A stretch of 64,000 nucleotides of DNA, taken from Bacillus marinisedimentorum (lineage in GTDB: Bacteria > Bacillota > Bacilli > Bacillales > Bacillaceae_O). Of this stretch, positions 16,912-25,888 are shown piece after piece; the first letter of the stretch is position 1, and each line of letters begins with the position of its first letter. Made by a program: the position numbers and the translations under genes. The stretch lies in assembly GCF_001644195.2 (NCBI RefSeq), contig NZ_LWBL02000023.1, positions 1 through 64,000 on the forward strand, written 5' to 3'. A model generated the notes under the pieces. The model saw only the letters and a list, made by a program, of their open reading frames with translations, ran no database searches and was not told the DNA's origin.

Positions 16912-18411
16912 ATGGAAAACAATATCGGTTTAAAGGAGTTAATGATTCAGGACCTTGAAAGGAAAAACAAGCTTGTCCTGATCGCCACCATCATTTCCGT
17001 TACACTTGCTCTGTTAGTTGATATCGCGCTAGGTCGACCGCTGGCTACGATTCTCACGATCGGTGTCGGTGGAGCGGTGTTTATCGGACTGCTCGCTTTT
17101 TTCATTAAAGTGAAAAAATTTCCGAAGATGATTCCATACCTAACAATTGCAGGGCTAGCGATCATCATTTTTGCTATCATGTACAGTTCCGGATCGGTCC
17201 TTATGTTCATCCTCCCGTATTATTTGCTTGTCAATGCGGCGGTTTATAATAAAAAGCCGGTTATATGGATGGGAATCGCATTGAGTGCAGCCCAGACCGC
17301 CGCTTTTTATCTATTTTTCGGGGAAGGACTCGGCCTTCAAGGAAAAGAAGCCGGCATTGTCTTCCTGTTATTTGCTGTCGTAACGACCGCATTTCTTTTC
17401 CAATTCCAGGTAGGAAGCCGCCTGGCATATGATATGGAAAGGTGGCAGAACCAGACGCAGGACTTGCTGGCCCAAATGCAAAACCAGCGGCAGGTACTTG
17501 AGCAGAATTCCGAAGTTATCGGCGGGAACATTGATCAAGTCCGCACCCAGAGTGAGGAACAGCAACATTCATTAAATGAAATGAATATCGCCGTCCAGGA
17601 AGTTTCATCTGGCATGCAGTCGCAAAATGAACATGCTACGGATATCACCAGGACAGCTGAAGAACTGAATAATATTGTCCAGTCGCTTGTGTCCGCTTCG
17701 GCCGCTCTTCAAGAACAGGCTTCTGATACAAACGCCGTTTCTGAAGAAGGCAGGCAGCACGGCGAGAAGATGCTGACAAAGATTCATGACTTCAAGCAGT
17801 CGATCAACAACATGTCATCAACGATGAATATGCTCGCCGAGAAAATTTCCGAATCCACTGGTTTTGTGAATGATATTCAGCAAATTGCTTCCCAAACGAA
17901 CCTGCTTGCGTTGAACGCATCCATTGAAGCAGCCCGGGCCGGGGAAAGCGGCCGGGGTTTTGCGGTTGTTGCCGATGAAATCCGGAAGCTCTCCGAACTG
18001 ACAGCGAATACGGCCAACCGCATCTCTGAAAACCTGTTTGCTGTTAACGATGTTACAAAAGAAACGCAAGCGATCATGACCCGCAATGCCGATCAAATGG
18101 AAGATAATGTGGAGACGGCAGAAGGCATGAAACAATCCTTCATCACAATTAATCATTCGGTGGAGAACCTGAAGACAAACGCCGGCCAGTTCGCAAACAT
18201 TACAGACCGTATCCGCTCAACATCAAAATCGATTGATACAGCGATTGTTGAATTTGCTGCAGTTCTTGAACAATCTACCGCTTCTCTTGAGGAAATTTCA
18301 GCCACTCTGGATAACTACAGCACCCAGAACAAAGAACTTGTTTCTTTTATACAAAACACAGATGATGCTGTCGATCACTTGCTTTCATTATATAAAGATG
18401 AAATGTCATAA
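16912..18411 (+). CDS. Methyl-accepting chemotaxis protein without extracellular sensor
   Basis: A 499-residue chemoreceptor. Residues 20-170 contain six predicted membrane helices joined by short loops, with no large periplasmic or extracellular domain. A long coiled-coil signalling domain follows, with the hairpin tip [38 protein letters not shown] near residues 322-360. Ligand sensing must therefore be within the membrane or indirect (for example redox or membrane state). There is no HAMP domain visible. AAAAGGGGAG precedes the ATG. Confidence 0.9.
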   Translation: MENNIGLKELMIQDLERKNKLVLIATIISVTLALLVDIALGRPLATILTIGVGGAVFIGLLAFFIKVKKFPKMIPYLTIAGLAIIIFAIMYSSGSVLMFILPYYLLVNAAVYNKKPVIWMGIALSAAQTAAFYLFFGEGLGLQGKEAGIVFLLFAVVTTAFLFQFQVGSRLAYDMERWQNQTQDLLAQMQNQRQVLEQNSEVIGGNIDQVRTQSEEQQHSLNEMNIAVQEVSSGMQSQNEHATDITRTAEELNNIVQSLVSASAALQEQASDTNAVSEEGRQHGEKMLTKIHDFKQSINNMSSTMNMLAEKISESTGFVNDIQQIASQTNLLALNASIEAARAGESGRGFAVVADEIRKLSELTANTANRISENLFAVNDVTKETQAIMTRNADQMEDNVETAEGMKQSFITINHSVENLKTNAGQFANITDRIRSTSKSIDTAIVEFAAVLEQSTASLEEISATLDNYSTQNKELVSFIQNTDDAVDHLLSLYKDEMS

Positions 18412-18450
18412 AAATGAACTTGCCGCCGGCAGTCAGCATATTCAAAGAGA

Positions 18451-18479
18451 AAAGCGCCCATTTCACCGGGCGCTTTTTT
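18451..18479. terminator. Bidirectional terminator
   Basis: AAAGCGCCC and GGGCGCTTTTTT form a stem flanked by A- and T-runs. It serves the chemoreceptor gene on the plus strand and the convergent pirin gene on the minus strand. Confidence 0.85.
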
Positions 18480-18488
18480 CTCTTCCTA

Positions 18489-19193
18489 TTAAGGCAGGTC
18501 AATCAGGATAATGCGGGCTCCTTCATCGGAACTGATGACAAGGTCCGTCTCATCGGTTATTCTTGCTGAATCCCTTGTTTTCATTTCATATTCGTTAACA
18601 GCCGCTTCCCCGTTTATGATGAACAAGTATGTCCGCCGGTCCGCTTCCTGTAGGAAGCTTAACTCTTTTGCCGGCTGTATATCAGACATATAGATGGTCA
18701 GATCCTGATGGATGGCGGCGACTTCACCGGGCTTCGCATACTTTTTGGAAACGATTGGAACGAGCTGTTCAGACAACGCTTCTGTATTGAATGCCGAAGT
18801 TTCATACTCAGGTTTCAGCCCATTCTCTTCCGGCATAAACCATAATTGCAGGAAGTTCACCGGTTCCTCAGATGAAGGATTGACTTCCGAATGGATGACC
18901 CCTGTTCCGGCACTCATCCGCTGAACCTCTCCAAATGACGTGACAGCAGTCTCACCTGTACTGTCTTCATGCTTCAAATGCCCTTCTAGTACAATCGAAA
19001 CGATTTCCATTTCTTTATGCGGGTGTGAACCAAAACCTCGCTGCGGCTGGACGACATCATCGTTAAAGACTCGGAGCGGGCCGAATTGAGTATTATTCGG
19101 ATCAAAATATTCAGCAAAGGAAAAGCTGAAGTTGCTTGTCAGCCAGCCGTGCTGGGCAGTATATCTTGATTTTTCCGGATAAATCGTAATCAT
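18489..19193 (-). CDS. Pirin-family bicupin protein
   Basis: A 234-residue YhhW-type pirin with two cupin barrels. The first metal site is visible: HPHKEME near residues 58-64, a His in the GVIHSE stretch near 100, and a Glu two residues later. Family members include quercetin dioxygenases. Its neighbours are the quinone-stress genes mhqR and azoR, which fits a role towards phenolic compounds, but it is not shown to be in the same operon. Confidence 0.85.
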   Translation of the reverse strand: MITIYPEKSRYTAQHGWLTSNFSFSFAEYFDPNNTQFGPLRVFNDDVVQPQRGFGSHPHKEMEIVSIVLEGHLKHEDSTGETAVTSFGEVQRMSAGTGVIHSEVNPSSEEPVNFLQLWFMPEENGLKPEYETSAFNTEALSEQLVPIVSKKYAKPGEVAAIHQDLTIYMSDIQPAKELSFLQEADRRTYLFIINGEAAVNEYEMKTRDSARITDETDLVISSDEGARIILIDLP

Positions 19194-19244
19194 TCTTTAT
19201 CACGCCTCTTTCTTCCATTCAAAATACGAATTCCGTTTCCGCTG

Positions 19245-19700
19245 TTACTGACTGTGTTCATTTTCCAGCTGCAGACCGAGTTTCTTCAAATTACTGATCG
19301 TAGCATCTTTCTCTTCAAGTGACAAAGCCTCTGTCAATTCTGCGATACGTTTGCGATGGGCAGGAAAGATTTCGTCCATCAACTTTCTCCCTTTGTCCGT
19401 AATAGTTCCATATGTGATCCGGCGGTCATTTGTACAGGGCTTCCTGGTGAGATATCCTTTGCTTTCAAGTTTATCCGTGACATACGTAATGCTTCCGCTT
19501 GTTATGAGAATTTTACTACCGATTTTCTGCAGCGGCTGCGGGCCTTTATGATATAAAAGTTCAAGCACCGCAAACTCAGTCGGGTTCAGCCCGTGACTGC
19601 GGATATCCTGCATCACTTTTTCCTCCAGCGTCCGGTATGCCTTCGAAAGCACGATAAATAATTTTAACGCCTGTTCTTCTTTATTGCTGCTGCTCATCAT
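19245..19700 (-). CDS. mhqR: MarR-family repressor of quinone stress genes
   Basis: A 151-residue winged-helix MarR protein. The stretches LKLFIVLSKAYR, GLNPTEFAVLELLYHKG and SGSITYVTDKLESKGY match MhqR (YkvE) of B. subtilis closely. MhqR represses azoreductase and quinone dioxygenase genes until cells meet quinones or catechols. It follows azoR on the same strand but has its own promoter (TTGACA 19823-19828, GATAAT 19800-19805). No MhqR box lies before its own start. Confidence 0.85.
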   Translation of the reverse strand: MMSSSNKEEQALKLFIVLSKAYRTLEEKVMQDIRSHGLNPTEFAVLELLYHKGPQPLQKIGSKILITSGSITYVTDKLESKGYLTRKPCTNDRRITYGTITDKGRKLMDEIFPAHRKRIAELTEALSLEEKDATISNLKKLGLQLENEHSQ

Positions 19701-19799
19701 GCCACATCCTTTTGGCTGAATCGTAATCTATTAAAAATGGAGGGTCAGGCAGGATTAACATATGCTGGCCTGCTTTTAAGGCTGTCCGCAGTGAACCTT

Positions 19800-19828
19800 A
19801 TTATCCGGAGCCCGCAAAAATCTGTCAA
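19800..19828 (-). promoter_or_regulatory. mhqR promoter
   Basis: On the minus strand TTGACA (19823-19828), 17 bases and GATAAT (19800-19805), one base off consensus in total. It lies in the 143-base gap after azoR. Confidence 0.65.
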
Positions 19829-19843
19829 AAGGCCTTTCCTCCT

Positions 19844-20500
19844 TTAAGAACGAACAGCGTGTTTCACAAAACGCGCGGCTGCATCTTCAGCATTTTGTAC
19901 GGATTCTTTCAAGATTTCTTCCGCTTTGCCGGGATCGGCAGCCATTCCCTCCACATGGATTGTTTCTGCATCTTCCACACCGATGAAATTCAATGCAGCC
20001 TGTAAATGACCGCTGGCAAAGTCCAATGACTGAGCGGGGCCTTCTGAGTACACACCGCCCGATGCCTGGATATGAAGGGCTTTCTTGTTTTTCATGAGGC
20101 CGACAGGACCTTCTTCTGTATATTTGAACGTTTTGCCAGCAATCATAATATTGTCAAGATAAGCTTTGAACATTGGCGGGAATCCGAGATTCCACATCGG
20201 TGTGACAAATACATAACTGTCAGCTTCGATAAACTGGTTGACAAGCTCTTCCATCCTACTCAGTTTGTTTTGCTGGCCGGCACTCAATTCCTCAAAAGAT
20301 TTCCCTTTTGAGAGGCTTTCCCAGGCGCCAAGCACTTCTTCATCGATAAGGGGGATGTCATCCCTGTAAACATCCAGATGGATGACTTTACCTTCAGGAT
20401 TCATATTTTCATATGTTTGAAGAAAAGCTTTTCCGGTACTGAGCCCGAAAGAAGACTCGGTCTCTTTAGGATTAGCTGTAATGTAGAGTAATGTTGACAT
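19844..20500 (-). CDS. azoR: FMN-dependent NADH azoreductase
   Basis: A 218-residue flavodoxin-fold enzyme of the AzoR family. It has the N-terminal phosphate-loop region YITANPKETESSFGLS, the FMN-contacting VTPMWNLGFPPMFKAYLDNI stretch and the QASGGVYSEGPA loop. It reduces quinones or azo dyes with NADH. The promoter region carries an MhqR-type operator, which identifies it as the MhqR-controlled paralogue rather than the YodB-controlled one. Confidence 0.9.
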   Translation of the reverse strand: MSTLLYITANPKETESSFGLSTGKAFLQTYENMNPEGKVIHLDVYRDDIPLIDEEVLGAWESLSKGKSFEELSAGQQNKLSRMEELVNQFIEADSYVFVTPMWNLGFPPMFKAYLDNIMIAGKTFKYTEEGPVGLMKNKKALHIQASGGVYSEGPAQSLDFASGHLQAALNFIGVEDAETIHVEGMAADPGKAEEILKESVQNAEDAAARFVKHAVRS

Positions 20501-20532
20501 GGTGAATTCCTCCGTTTTTATCTTTAATTTAA

Positions 20533-20594
20533 ATATCTTTAATTCAAGATATCTATTTGTGGTTAAGGGTACATCGATAAAATCAGATTGTCAA
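20533..20594 (-). promoter_or_regulatory. MhqR box and azoR promoter
   Basis: A 20-base palindrome, ATATCTT-TAATTC-AAGATAT (20533-20552), agrees with the reported MhqR operator (TATCT-n-AATT-n-AGATA). On the minus strand it lies just downstream of TTGACA (20589-20594) and TACCCT (20566-20571), 17 bases apart, so it covers the expected transcription start. The ribosome site GGAGG follows. Confidence 0.8.
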
Positions 20595-20732
20595 TTAGAT
20601 TGGCTTAATTGATTTCATCAATTTTCTTTTACCCAAAACCCTTTTACAATAAACGCCCGCCGAAAAAAGTATCGTATCAGCTTGAAGCCGAATAAGCAGC
20701 AAGGATACGCGGATCAAAAAAACAGGGCAGAG

Positions 20733-21230
20733 TCAGTCTCTGCCCCAGGAGGGATCATGCTCTTCTTTGATTCTGTCGATTGTTCTCATCGGGCTGTCTT
20801 CATACTTCTCTTCTTCCTCACTGGCAAGCTGCACTTTTTCATCAGGCTCCGGTTTTATACCTTTATCGTATTTTTGCTGGGCTTTCAGCGTCCTTTTTGC
20901 ATATGGAAGAGCTTCAAGGCGTTCGGAGGATATTTTTTCCCCCGTGTCGACACAGATGCCGTATGTGCCGTCATCTATCCGCTGCAAAGCTTCTTCGATA
21001 TCCCGGAGTATGTCCTCGTCATTATTCTCCAGTGTTATTTCCCTTTCCTTTTCATATAATTCCGTGCCTGCGTCGGCCATATGATTGTCTACACCTGCAT
21101 TGAAATCACCAGAAGCATCTGTTATCGATTGGTTCGCATAATATTCATGCTCCAACCGTGTTTCAGTTTCTTTTTTCATATCCAGTAAACGGTTTTTGAA
21201 GTGCTCCGTTTGTTCTTTTGACAATGGCAT
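20733..21230 (-). CDS. DksA/TraR-type coiled-coil protein with degenerate zinc finger
   Basis: A 165-residue protein with an N-terminal coiled coil (about 5-75) and the DDGTYGIC stretch of the DksA/TraR finger. Only one of the four zinc cysteines remains (GICVDTGEKISSERLEALPYAKRT), so zinc is probably not bound. The acidic GTELYEKEREITLE tip is retained, as needed for polymerase binding in the family. ATG 21230 has GAGGAG five bases upstream. It is related to general-stress DksA-like proteins of Bacillus; role uncertain. Confidence 0.78.
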   Translation of the reverse strand: MPLSKEQTEHFKNRLLDMKKETETRLEHEYYANQSITDASGDFNAGVDNHMADAGTELYEKEREITLENNDEDILRDIEEALQRIDDGTYGICVDTGEKISSERLEALPYAKRTLKAQQKYDKGIKPEPDEKVQLASEEEEKYEDSPMRTIDRIKEEHDPSWGRD

Positions 21231-21368
21231 AATGGCTCCTCCTCTTTTTGCTGTTTCCAATATTGTTCCCATGTTGTACTGGAACTGAAACATCCCGCTT
21301 AAACCAGTATCCGTTCTGTTGCATACCTGAATGTTTATAAGGGAAGAGGAAACAAAAGGGGATAACAG

Positions 21369-21830
21369 ATGAAAAAATCGACATTCGTTGTTTTCATTGC
21401 AACTTTTGTGCTGTTTACTTTATCGGGATTTCTGTTTCCCATTGACCGGGATTGGTACAATTCTTTGGATAAACCCCCATTGACGCAAGGAGGCAGCGTC
21501 ATCGGCATAGTCTGGTTCATTCTCTACCTTTTAATTGCCGCTTCCGTTTCTCTCATTTATGAGCGGTATGAATTCAGCAGGGGGAACAGTCTGATCATCT
21601 CCGTCTTCACCATGAATTACCTCTTTAATCAGGCTTTCAGCTATTTGCAGTTCAACCTTCACAGTCTTGGCGGAGCAGCGCTTGATACTATCCTCGTAGC
21701 TGTAACCTCTTTTGCGCTGATGTTGCTTGCCAAAGAATTTTCCAAAACCGCCTCCTGGCTGCTCGTCCCCTATGTTCTCTGGTCGGTTTTTGCATCATAT
21801 CTGGCCGTGGGGCTTTATGTGTTGAATTAA
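21369..21830 (+). CDS. tspO: TspO/MBR family membrane protein
   Basis: A 153-residue protein with five predicted membrane helices and the family's tryptophan- and proline-rich features: DWYNSLDKPPLTQ, GIVWFILYLLI, the NYLFNQAFSYLQFNLHSLG stretch and a C-terminal LLVPYVLWSVFASYLAVGLYVLN. TspO proteins bind tetrapyrroles and are linked to oxidative stress. It is monocistronic, preceded by AAAAGGGGA. Confidence 0.9.
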   Translation: MKKSTFVVFIATFVLFTLSGFLFPIDRDWYNSLDKPPLTQGGSVIGIVWFILYLLIAASVSLIYERYEFSRGNSLIISVFTMNYLFNQAFSYLQFNLHSLGGAALDTILVAVTSFALMLLAKEFSKTASWLLVPYVLWSVFASYLAVGLYVLN

Positions 21831-22023
21831 TTGGCTTAATTATAATTAAGACTGTGCTAAATGCGGCTGTTGATTTCCGTCGAGAGGTACTTGTTTCAAC
21901 GGAGTGGGCTGAACCTCTTTGCGCTTACGCTCCAGCGGTATCTCACCTATCCAGCCAGAGTCTCGCGTACACACGCATCAATCGAACGCGTTCAAATTCA
22001 ACAATGTTCTACACATAGCCAAA

Positions 22024-22215
22024 ACATGGGAACCTGTTTTCCGTACTTATATTCAGAGAAATATCAACATTTTAGGCACTGAACCCCGTTTTCCGTGCCT
22101 ATAAATAAGAGATAGGCAACATTACAGGCACTGAACCACAATTCAGTGCCTGTAATCTGCTGATTGCACAACATATAGACATGGAATCCCATTTTCCATG
22201 CCCATATTCAGAGAA
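22024..22215 (+). repeat. Four-unit hairpin repeat with 52-base period
   Basis: Imperfect hairpin units start at 22024, 22076, 22128 and 22179. Each has two 7-10 base arms, for example GGCACTGAA with TTCAGTGCC in unit 3 and CATGGAA with TTCCATG in unit 4. Paired changes between units keep the stems (GCACTGA/TCAGTGC versus ACATGGA/TCCATGC). Flanks such as TATTCAGAGAA recur in units 1 and 4. The remaining bases of the 427-base gap (21831-22257) hold no gene. Confidence 0.7.
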
Positions 22216-22257
22216 CTATTTAAAAGTATTCGGCAGCTTCTTCTAAACTAAAAGCAA

Positions 22258-22884
22258 TCAATCCATTTCCTTTATATTGTTCTCAATCGTTTCCCTGCTC
22301 ATCTGGCCAATGATTTTCTGGTGGATGATTCCTTCGCTGTCAATGAAATAGCTTGTCGGAATGGATATGGCCTGGTAAGTGCGGCCGACTTCATTGCGAA
22401 TATCCATTAAAATCGGAAACGTCAGACCGAATTCCTCGACAAACGGCTGAACTGTATTGTTTTCCCGTTCGGCACTCGTTAAATTGACCCCAAGCACGAC
22501 AAAGCCATCATCTTTATACTTTTCATAAAGATCCTGGATATCAGGCATTTCCGCACGGCAAGGCGGACACCATGAAGCCCATAAATTAACAAGCACTTTT
22601 TGCCCCCGGTAATCAGAGAGCTTGACCGACTCTCCTTCAAGTGTCTGCAATTCAAAGTCAGGCGCCTTGTTTCCAACCGCAACCCCGACCACATCACCAT
22701 CAGCTTCCTTTGACGGAGTTTCACCATTGCCGCTGTCCGTGGAGCCGGAATCATCCATTTTTCCCGAATTTGACTCAGGAAGTTCCACTGCTTCTTGTCC
22801 GCTGTTGCTATCTATAAATTGCCATACCGCGAAAGCGCCGAGCCCCGCGATGATGAGTATGGAAATGACACCCTTCCAATTCAT
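22258..22884 (-). CDS. TlpA/ResA-like membrane-anchored thiol-disulfide oxidoreductase
   Basis: A 208-residue protein with an N-terminal membrane anchor (residues 5-23), an acidic/serine-rich linker (about 30-65) and a thioredoxin-fold domain with VNLWASWCPPCRAEMP. The WCPPC motif is that of TlpA/ResA-type reductases which keep apocytochrome or other exported thiols reduced. The linker is longer than in ResA of B. subtilis. GGGGGAT precedes the ATG. The gene stands alone, so the partner is unknown. Confidence 0.87.
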   Translation of the reverse strand: MNWKGVISILIIAGLGAFAVWQFIDSNSGQEAVELPESNSGKMDDSGSTDSGNGETPSKEADGDVVGVAVGNKAPDFELQTLEGESVKLSDYRGQKVLVNLWASWCPPCRAEMPDIQDLYEKYKDDGFVVLGVNLTSAERENNTVQPFVEEFGLTFPILMDIRNEVGRTYQAISIPTSYFIDSEGIIHQKIIGQMSRETIENNIKEMD

Positions 22885-23107
22885 TTGAAAACATCCCCCT
22901 TTTTCTGCTGCTATGTTTCTACTTGATAGTGTAACCGGTATCCCTTTTTTTCAACACCCCGGATGGAAAAAATTCATATAAACTTTATTTCATCAGTTTG
23001 AAACCAGCCTCTGGCTGAAAATCCGCTCATGCCTATATTCCAGCCTTCCGTACTTCTGCATATGTATGGAGTGTAGGCATTTCACACACAAAAAAGGAGG
23101 TATTTGT

Positions 23108-23425
23108 TTGTACCCACATATGAATGACACCCTTCCATTCCACCCTATGCGCGACGATGAACAGATAGAATCACCGGTGTATCCTCATGATCCGCAGCAA
23201 CGGTTTTTGGGAGGCTTTACCGGAGGACTTGCAGGCGGATTGTTAGGCGGGCTGCTTACACCACCTTATTACGGAGGTTACGGCCCTTTTTACGGTGGCG
23301 GTTTTTACGGCGGGTACCCAGGAGGTTATCCGGGAGGATATCCGGGAGGATTTTATCCTTATGGCGGCTACGGTGGAGGGTATGGGCCCGGCGGTTATGG
23401 AAAATATAAATACGGACCATGGTAA
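23108..23425 (+). CDS. Glycine/tyrosine-rich small protein
   Basis: A 105-residue protein. TTG 23108 is chosen as start because AAGGAGG lies seven bases upstream; an ATG at 23120 is the alternative. The first 40 residues are acidic and proline-containing. Then follow a small hydrophobic glycine segment (GGFTGGLAGGLLGGLL) and a low-complexity GGY-PGG repeat tail ending YGPW. Such Gly/Tyr-rich tails are seen in spore coat and other surface proteins of Bacillus; the function here is unknown. Confidence 0.7.
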   Translation: MYPHMNDTLPFHPMRDDEQIESPVYPHDPQQRFLGGFTGGLAGGLLGGLLTPPYYGGYGPFYGGGFYGGYPGGYPGGYPGGFYPYGGYGGGYGPGGYGKYKYGPW

Positions 23426-23461
23426 CAAAAACGAAGCAAGAGGCCGATCACTCCCACTAAA

Positions 23462-23496
23462 ATAAAAAATGGACCGGATAAAGGTATCCGGTCCAT
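23462..23496 (-). terminator. Terminator of the osmC-like gene
   Basis: On the minus strand ATGGACCGGATA pairs with TATCCGGTCCAT, followed by a T-run. It lies just after the OsmC gene, which ends convergently with the glycine-rich gene. Confidence 0.85.
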
Positions 23497-23519
23497 CAGT
23501 ATATTCTGTTCTTCATCTT

Positions 23520-23984
23520 TTAAACACTTACCGATTGTTCTTTTTCAACCAAGACACCTGCCGATACGAGTGAAACTGGGTTTGCTATCGTATCACCTAC
23601 CGGGCACGTTTTTTCAATAAAAGATGCAAATTCCTGTGCTTTTTCAGCTGTTATGTCTGCATTGATGACCATTTTATAGCGTATTTCCTGGAAACCGGGG
23701 CGGACGTCACTTTTACACATGAATCCGTCAACATCCAGGTCCCCCTCAAGTTCAACCCGGAAATCTTTCAAATCAATATCAAAGGTTGGGGCATAGACTC
23801 TTGCAACAATCGCCTGGCAGGCACCCAGTGCGGATAATAACAATTCAACAGGATTCATTCCCTTATCAGTACCGCCAAGGGATTCAGGCTCATCAATCAA
23901 CACTTTGAAATCGCGAGCAGCTGTTTCCACCATCAAGCCTTCCGGTAAGTTTTTGGCACCTGCTTTAAACGTGACAATAGCCAT
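23520..23984 (-). CDS. OsmC/Ohr-family protein
   Basis: A 154-residue OsmC-fold protein. The two redox-active cysteines are visible in LLLSALGACQAIVARV and in EKTCPVGDTIANP. Family members reduce organic hydroperoxides with thiols; this one is closer to the YhfA-type subgroup than to Ohr. ATG 23984 has GGAGGG seven bases upstream. Confidence 0.85.
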   Translation of the reverse strand: MAIVTFKAGAKNLPEGLMVETAARDFKVLIDEPESLGGTDKGMNPVELLLSALGACQAIVARVYAPTFDIDLKDFRVELEGDLDVDGFMCKSDVRPGFQEIRYKMVINADITAEKAQEFASFIEKTCPVGDTIANPVSLVSAGVLVEKEQSVSV

Positions 23985-24186
23985 TTCATTTCCCTCCATT
24001 ATTTTTAATTAACGTGGAGCGGATCATGTTGAATTGCGGCACAAGAACTTTGTTAACTATTTCACATAACCATTATACTATAATCTGATCATTCTGTAAA
24101 AAAATATCCTGTTTTAATCTTTCCGTCCTATTCCAATATATAGAATGATATAGTAAAAGTGTAGGAAATATGAAGGAGGGATTAAC

Positions 24187-24990
24187 ATGAACGCTCACGA
24201 AATAGAGTACAAGCTACATGGGGATGATATGCAGTTTGTGGAGATTGAATTGGACCCTGGGGAAAGCACCATCGCTGAAGCGGGAAGCATGATGATGATG
24301 GAAGAAGGCATCCGGATGGAAACCATTTTTGGAGACGGTTCGGCAAACAGCAGCGGATCAGGTCTGTTTGGAAAGCTCCTTGGTGCAGGAAAGCGGGTTC
24401 TCACTGGTGAAAGTTTATTTATGACCGTATTCACCAATGGAGGCTCCGGTAAAAAGCATGTCTCATTTGCGGCGCCTTTTCCCGGCAGCATCATTCCGAT
24501 GGATTTGAGTGAGCTTGGGGGGAAGATCGTATGCCAGAAGGATTCATTCCTCGCTGCTGCAAAAGGAGTCTCAATCGGCATTGATTTCAAACGTAAGCTG
24601 GGAGCCGGTTTCTTTGGCGGAGAGGGTTTCATTATGCAGAAACTTGAAGGAGACGGGCTTGCTTTTGTCCATGCCGGCGGTACTATACACAAAGTAGAAC
24701 TCGGTGTCGGTGAGAGGCTGAAAGTCGATACCGGCTGTCTTGTCGCCATGACAAAAGATGTCCATTATGATATCGAATTTGTCGGCGGTGTCAAAACCGC
24801 ACTGTTCGGAGGGGAAGGCCTTTTCTTTGCCACACTCCAGGGACCGGGAACAGTCTGGGTTCAATCCCTGCCTTTCAGCCGCCTGGCAGACAGGATATTC
24901 GCAAGTGCTCCCCAGAGCGGAGGAAACAACAAAGGAGAAGGAAGCATCCTCGGCGGACTCGGCGACCTTCTTGATGGAGACAATAGATAA
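24187..24990 (+). CDS. AIM24 / TIGR00266 family protein
   Basis: A 267-residue beta-rich protein of the AIM24 family. Signatures are [16 protein letters not shown], the internal [18 protein letters not shown] stretch and [27 protein letters not shown] near the C-terminus. It stands alone with GAAGGAGGG before the ATG and its own terminator at 25037-25058. The function in bacteria is not established. Confidence 0.85.
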   Translation: MNAHEIEYKLHGDDMQFVEIELDPGESTIAEAGSMMMMEEGIRMETIFGDGSANSSGSGLFGKLLGAGKRVLTGESLFMTVFTNGGSGKKHVSFAAPFPGSIIPMDLSELGGKIVCQKDSFLAAAKGVSIGIDFKRKLGAGFFGGEGFIMQKLEGDGLAFVHAGGTIHKVELGVGERLKVDTGCLVAMTKDVHYDIEFVGGVKTALFGGEGLFFATLQGPGTVWVQSLPFSRLADRIFASAPQSGGNNKGEGSILGGLGDLLDGDNR

Positions 24991-25036
24991 CGGCAGGCCG
25001 CTGCCCTCCCAAAAATATATGCATCGCTGTAAAGAC

Positions 25037-25058
25037 AACTCGCCAATTGGCGGGTTTT
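25037..25058 (+). terminator. Terminator of the AIM24 gene
   Basis: AACTCGCC pairs with GGCGGGTT around a four-base loop and is followed by four T. Confidence 0.65.
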
Positions 25059-25156
25059 GAGGCTAAGACAGAGCCGCAGCTGCCTTTATCTTAAAATTGG
25101 CCTGCTGTGCGGAAATGCATCCTTGCTGACAATTCATGCTTTTTTACGGCAAAAAG

Positions 25157-25190
25157 AAAAACAGGCAGCCGGATAATCCGGCGCCTGTTT
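25157..25190 (-). terminator. Terminator of the universal stress protein gene
   Basis: On the minus strand CAGGCG-CCGGAT pairs with ATCCGG-CTGCCTG and a T-run follows, directly after the stop at 25194. Confidence 0.8.
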
Positions 25191-25193
25191 CTT

Positions 25194-25628
25194 TTATTTG
25201 ATGACAAATACCGGGCAATGGGCCCGCTGGACCACATAGTGACTGACACTGCCCAGGAACATTTCTTTAAGTCCGCTGAAACCGCGGTTGCCGATTATGA
25301 TTAAATCGCTGTCATGCTCCTTTGCAAAGTCAACAAGTCTTTTTCCCGGCACTCCTTCGAGAATGTGGGTGCTGGTCTTATTCGGAAGCTCAGCCAACTT
25401 CTCTTCAACAGATCCCATTGAATTTTTAATATCTTCCTTCATTTCATTGATGGTGGTTTCATTATACATTCCGTAACTTCCCATCGAAACGGGTGGATTG
25501 AATACCGTCACTACATCAACCTCAACCTGTTCATCCTCCTGAGCCGCTTTCAAGGCAAAATCCAGCGCCTTTCCGGCAAGTTCCGATCCGTCATACGCAA
25601 CCAGTATCCGCGAATAGACATTTAACAT
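25194..25628 (-). CDS. Universal stress protein (UspA family)
   Basis: A 144-residue USP-fold protein. The N-terminal ILVAYDGSELAGKALDFAL and the ATP-binding loop IIGNRGFSGLKEMFLGSVSHYV (G-2x-G-9x-G-S type) indicate the nucleotide-binding subgroup. AGGAGGG precedes the ATG. Monocistronic. Confidence 0.92.
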   Translation of the reverse strand: MLNVYSRILVAYDGSELAGKALDFALKAAQEDEQVEVDVVTVFNPPVSMGSYGMYNETTINEMKEDIKNSMGSVEEKLAELPNKTSTHILEGVPGKRLVDFAKEHDSDLIIIGNRGFSGLKEMFLGSVSHYVVQRAHCPVFVIK

Positions 25629-25777
25629 TTCAGACCCTCCTATACCGATTAATTTGAATTCTTAAACTTTCAACTGCCAGCTTTTCCGACTGTGAGAAAA
25701 ATTAGAAGCCAATTCTGAGGATCTGGGTTGTTCATGTACATTTCTAATTCTTCATTATATTATCCTTCTACAATGAT

Positions 25778-25888
25778 TCAATTACTCCTGCTGATGCTTT
25801 GGTCCAGATCGATAATTTTTGTGAATTCTGCCGTTTGGATTGCATTAAGTTTGCACCCGTGACAGAATTTCGTCTCCTCAGTGATCAA
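25778..25888 (-). CDS. Possible 36-residue protein with CxxC
   Basis: A short frame from TTG 25888 reads MITEETKFCHGCKLNAI and continues to a stop at 25778. It overlaps the end of the preceding gene by 11 bases, with a weak GGTGA site eight bases upstream. The CHGC pair suggests metal or redox binding if it is made. Evidence is thin; it may be chance. Confidence 0.25.
   Translation of the reverse strand: MITEETKFCHGCKLNAIQTAEFTKIIDLDQSISRSN

Noticed and set aside
22024-22215. CRISPR array
   Set aside because: The units have a similar period, but they diverge strongly, contain no constant repeat with unique spacers, and no cas gene is near.
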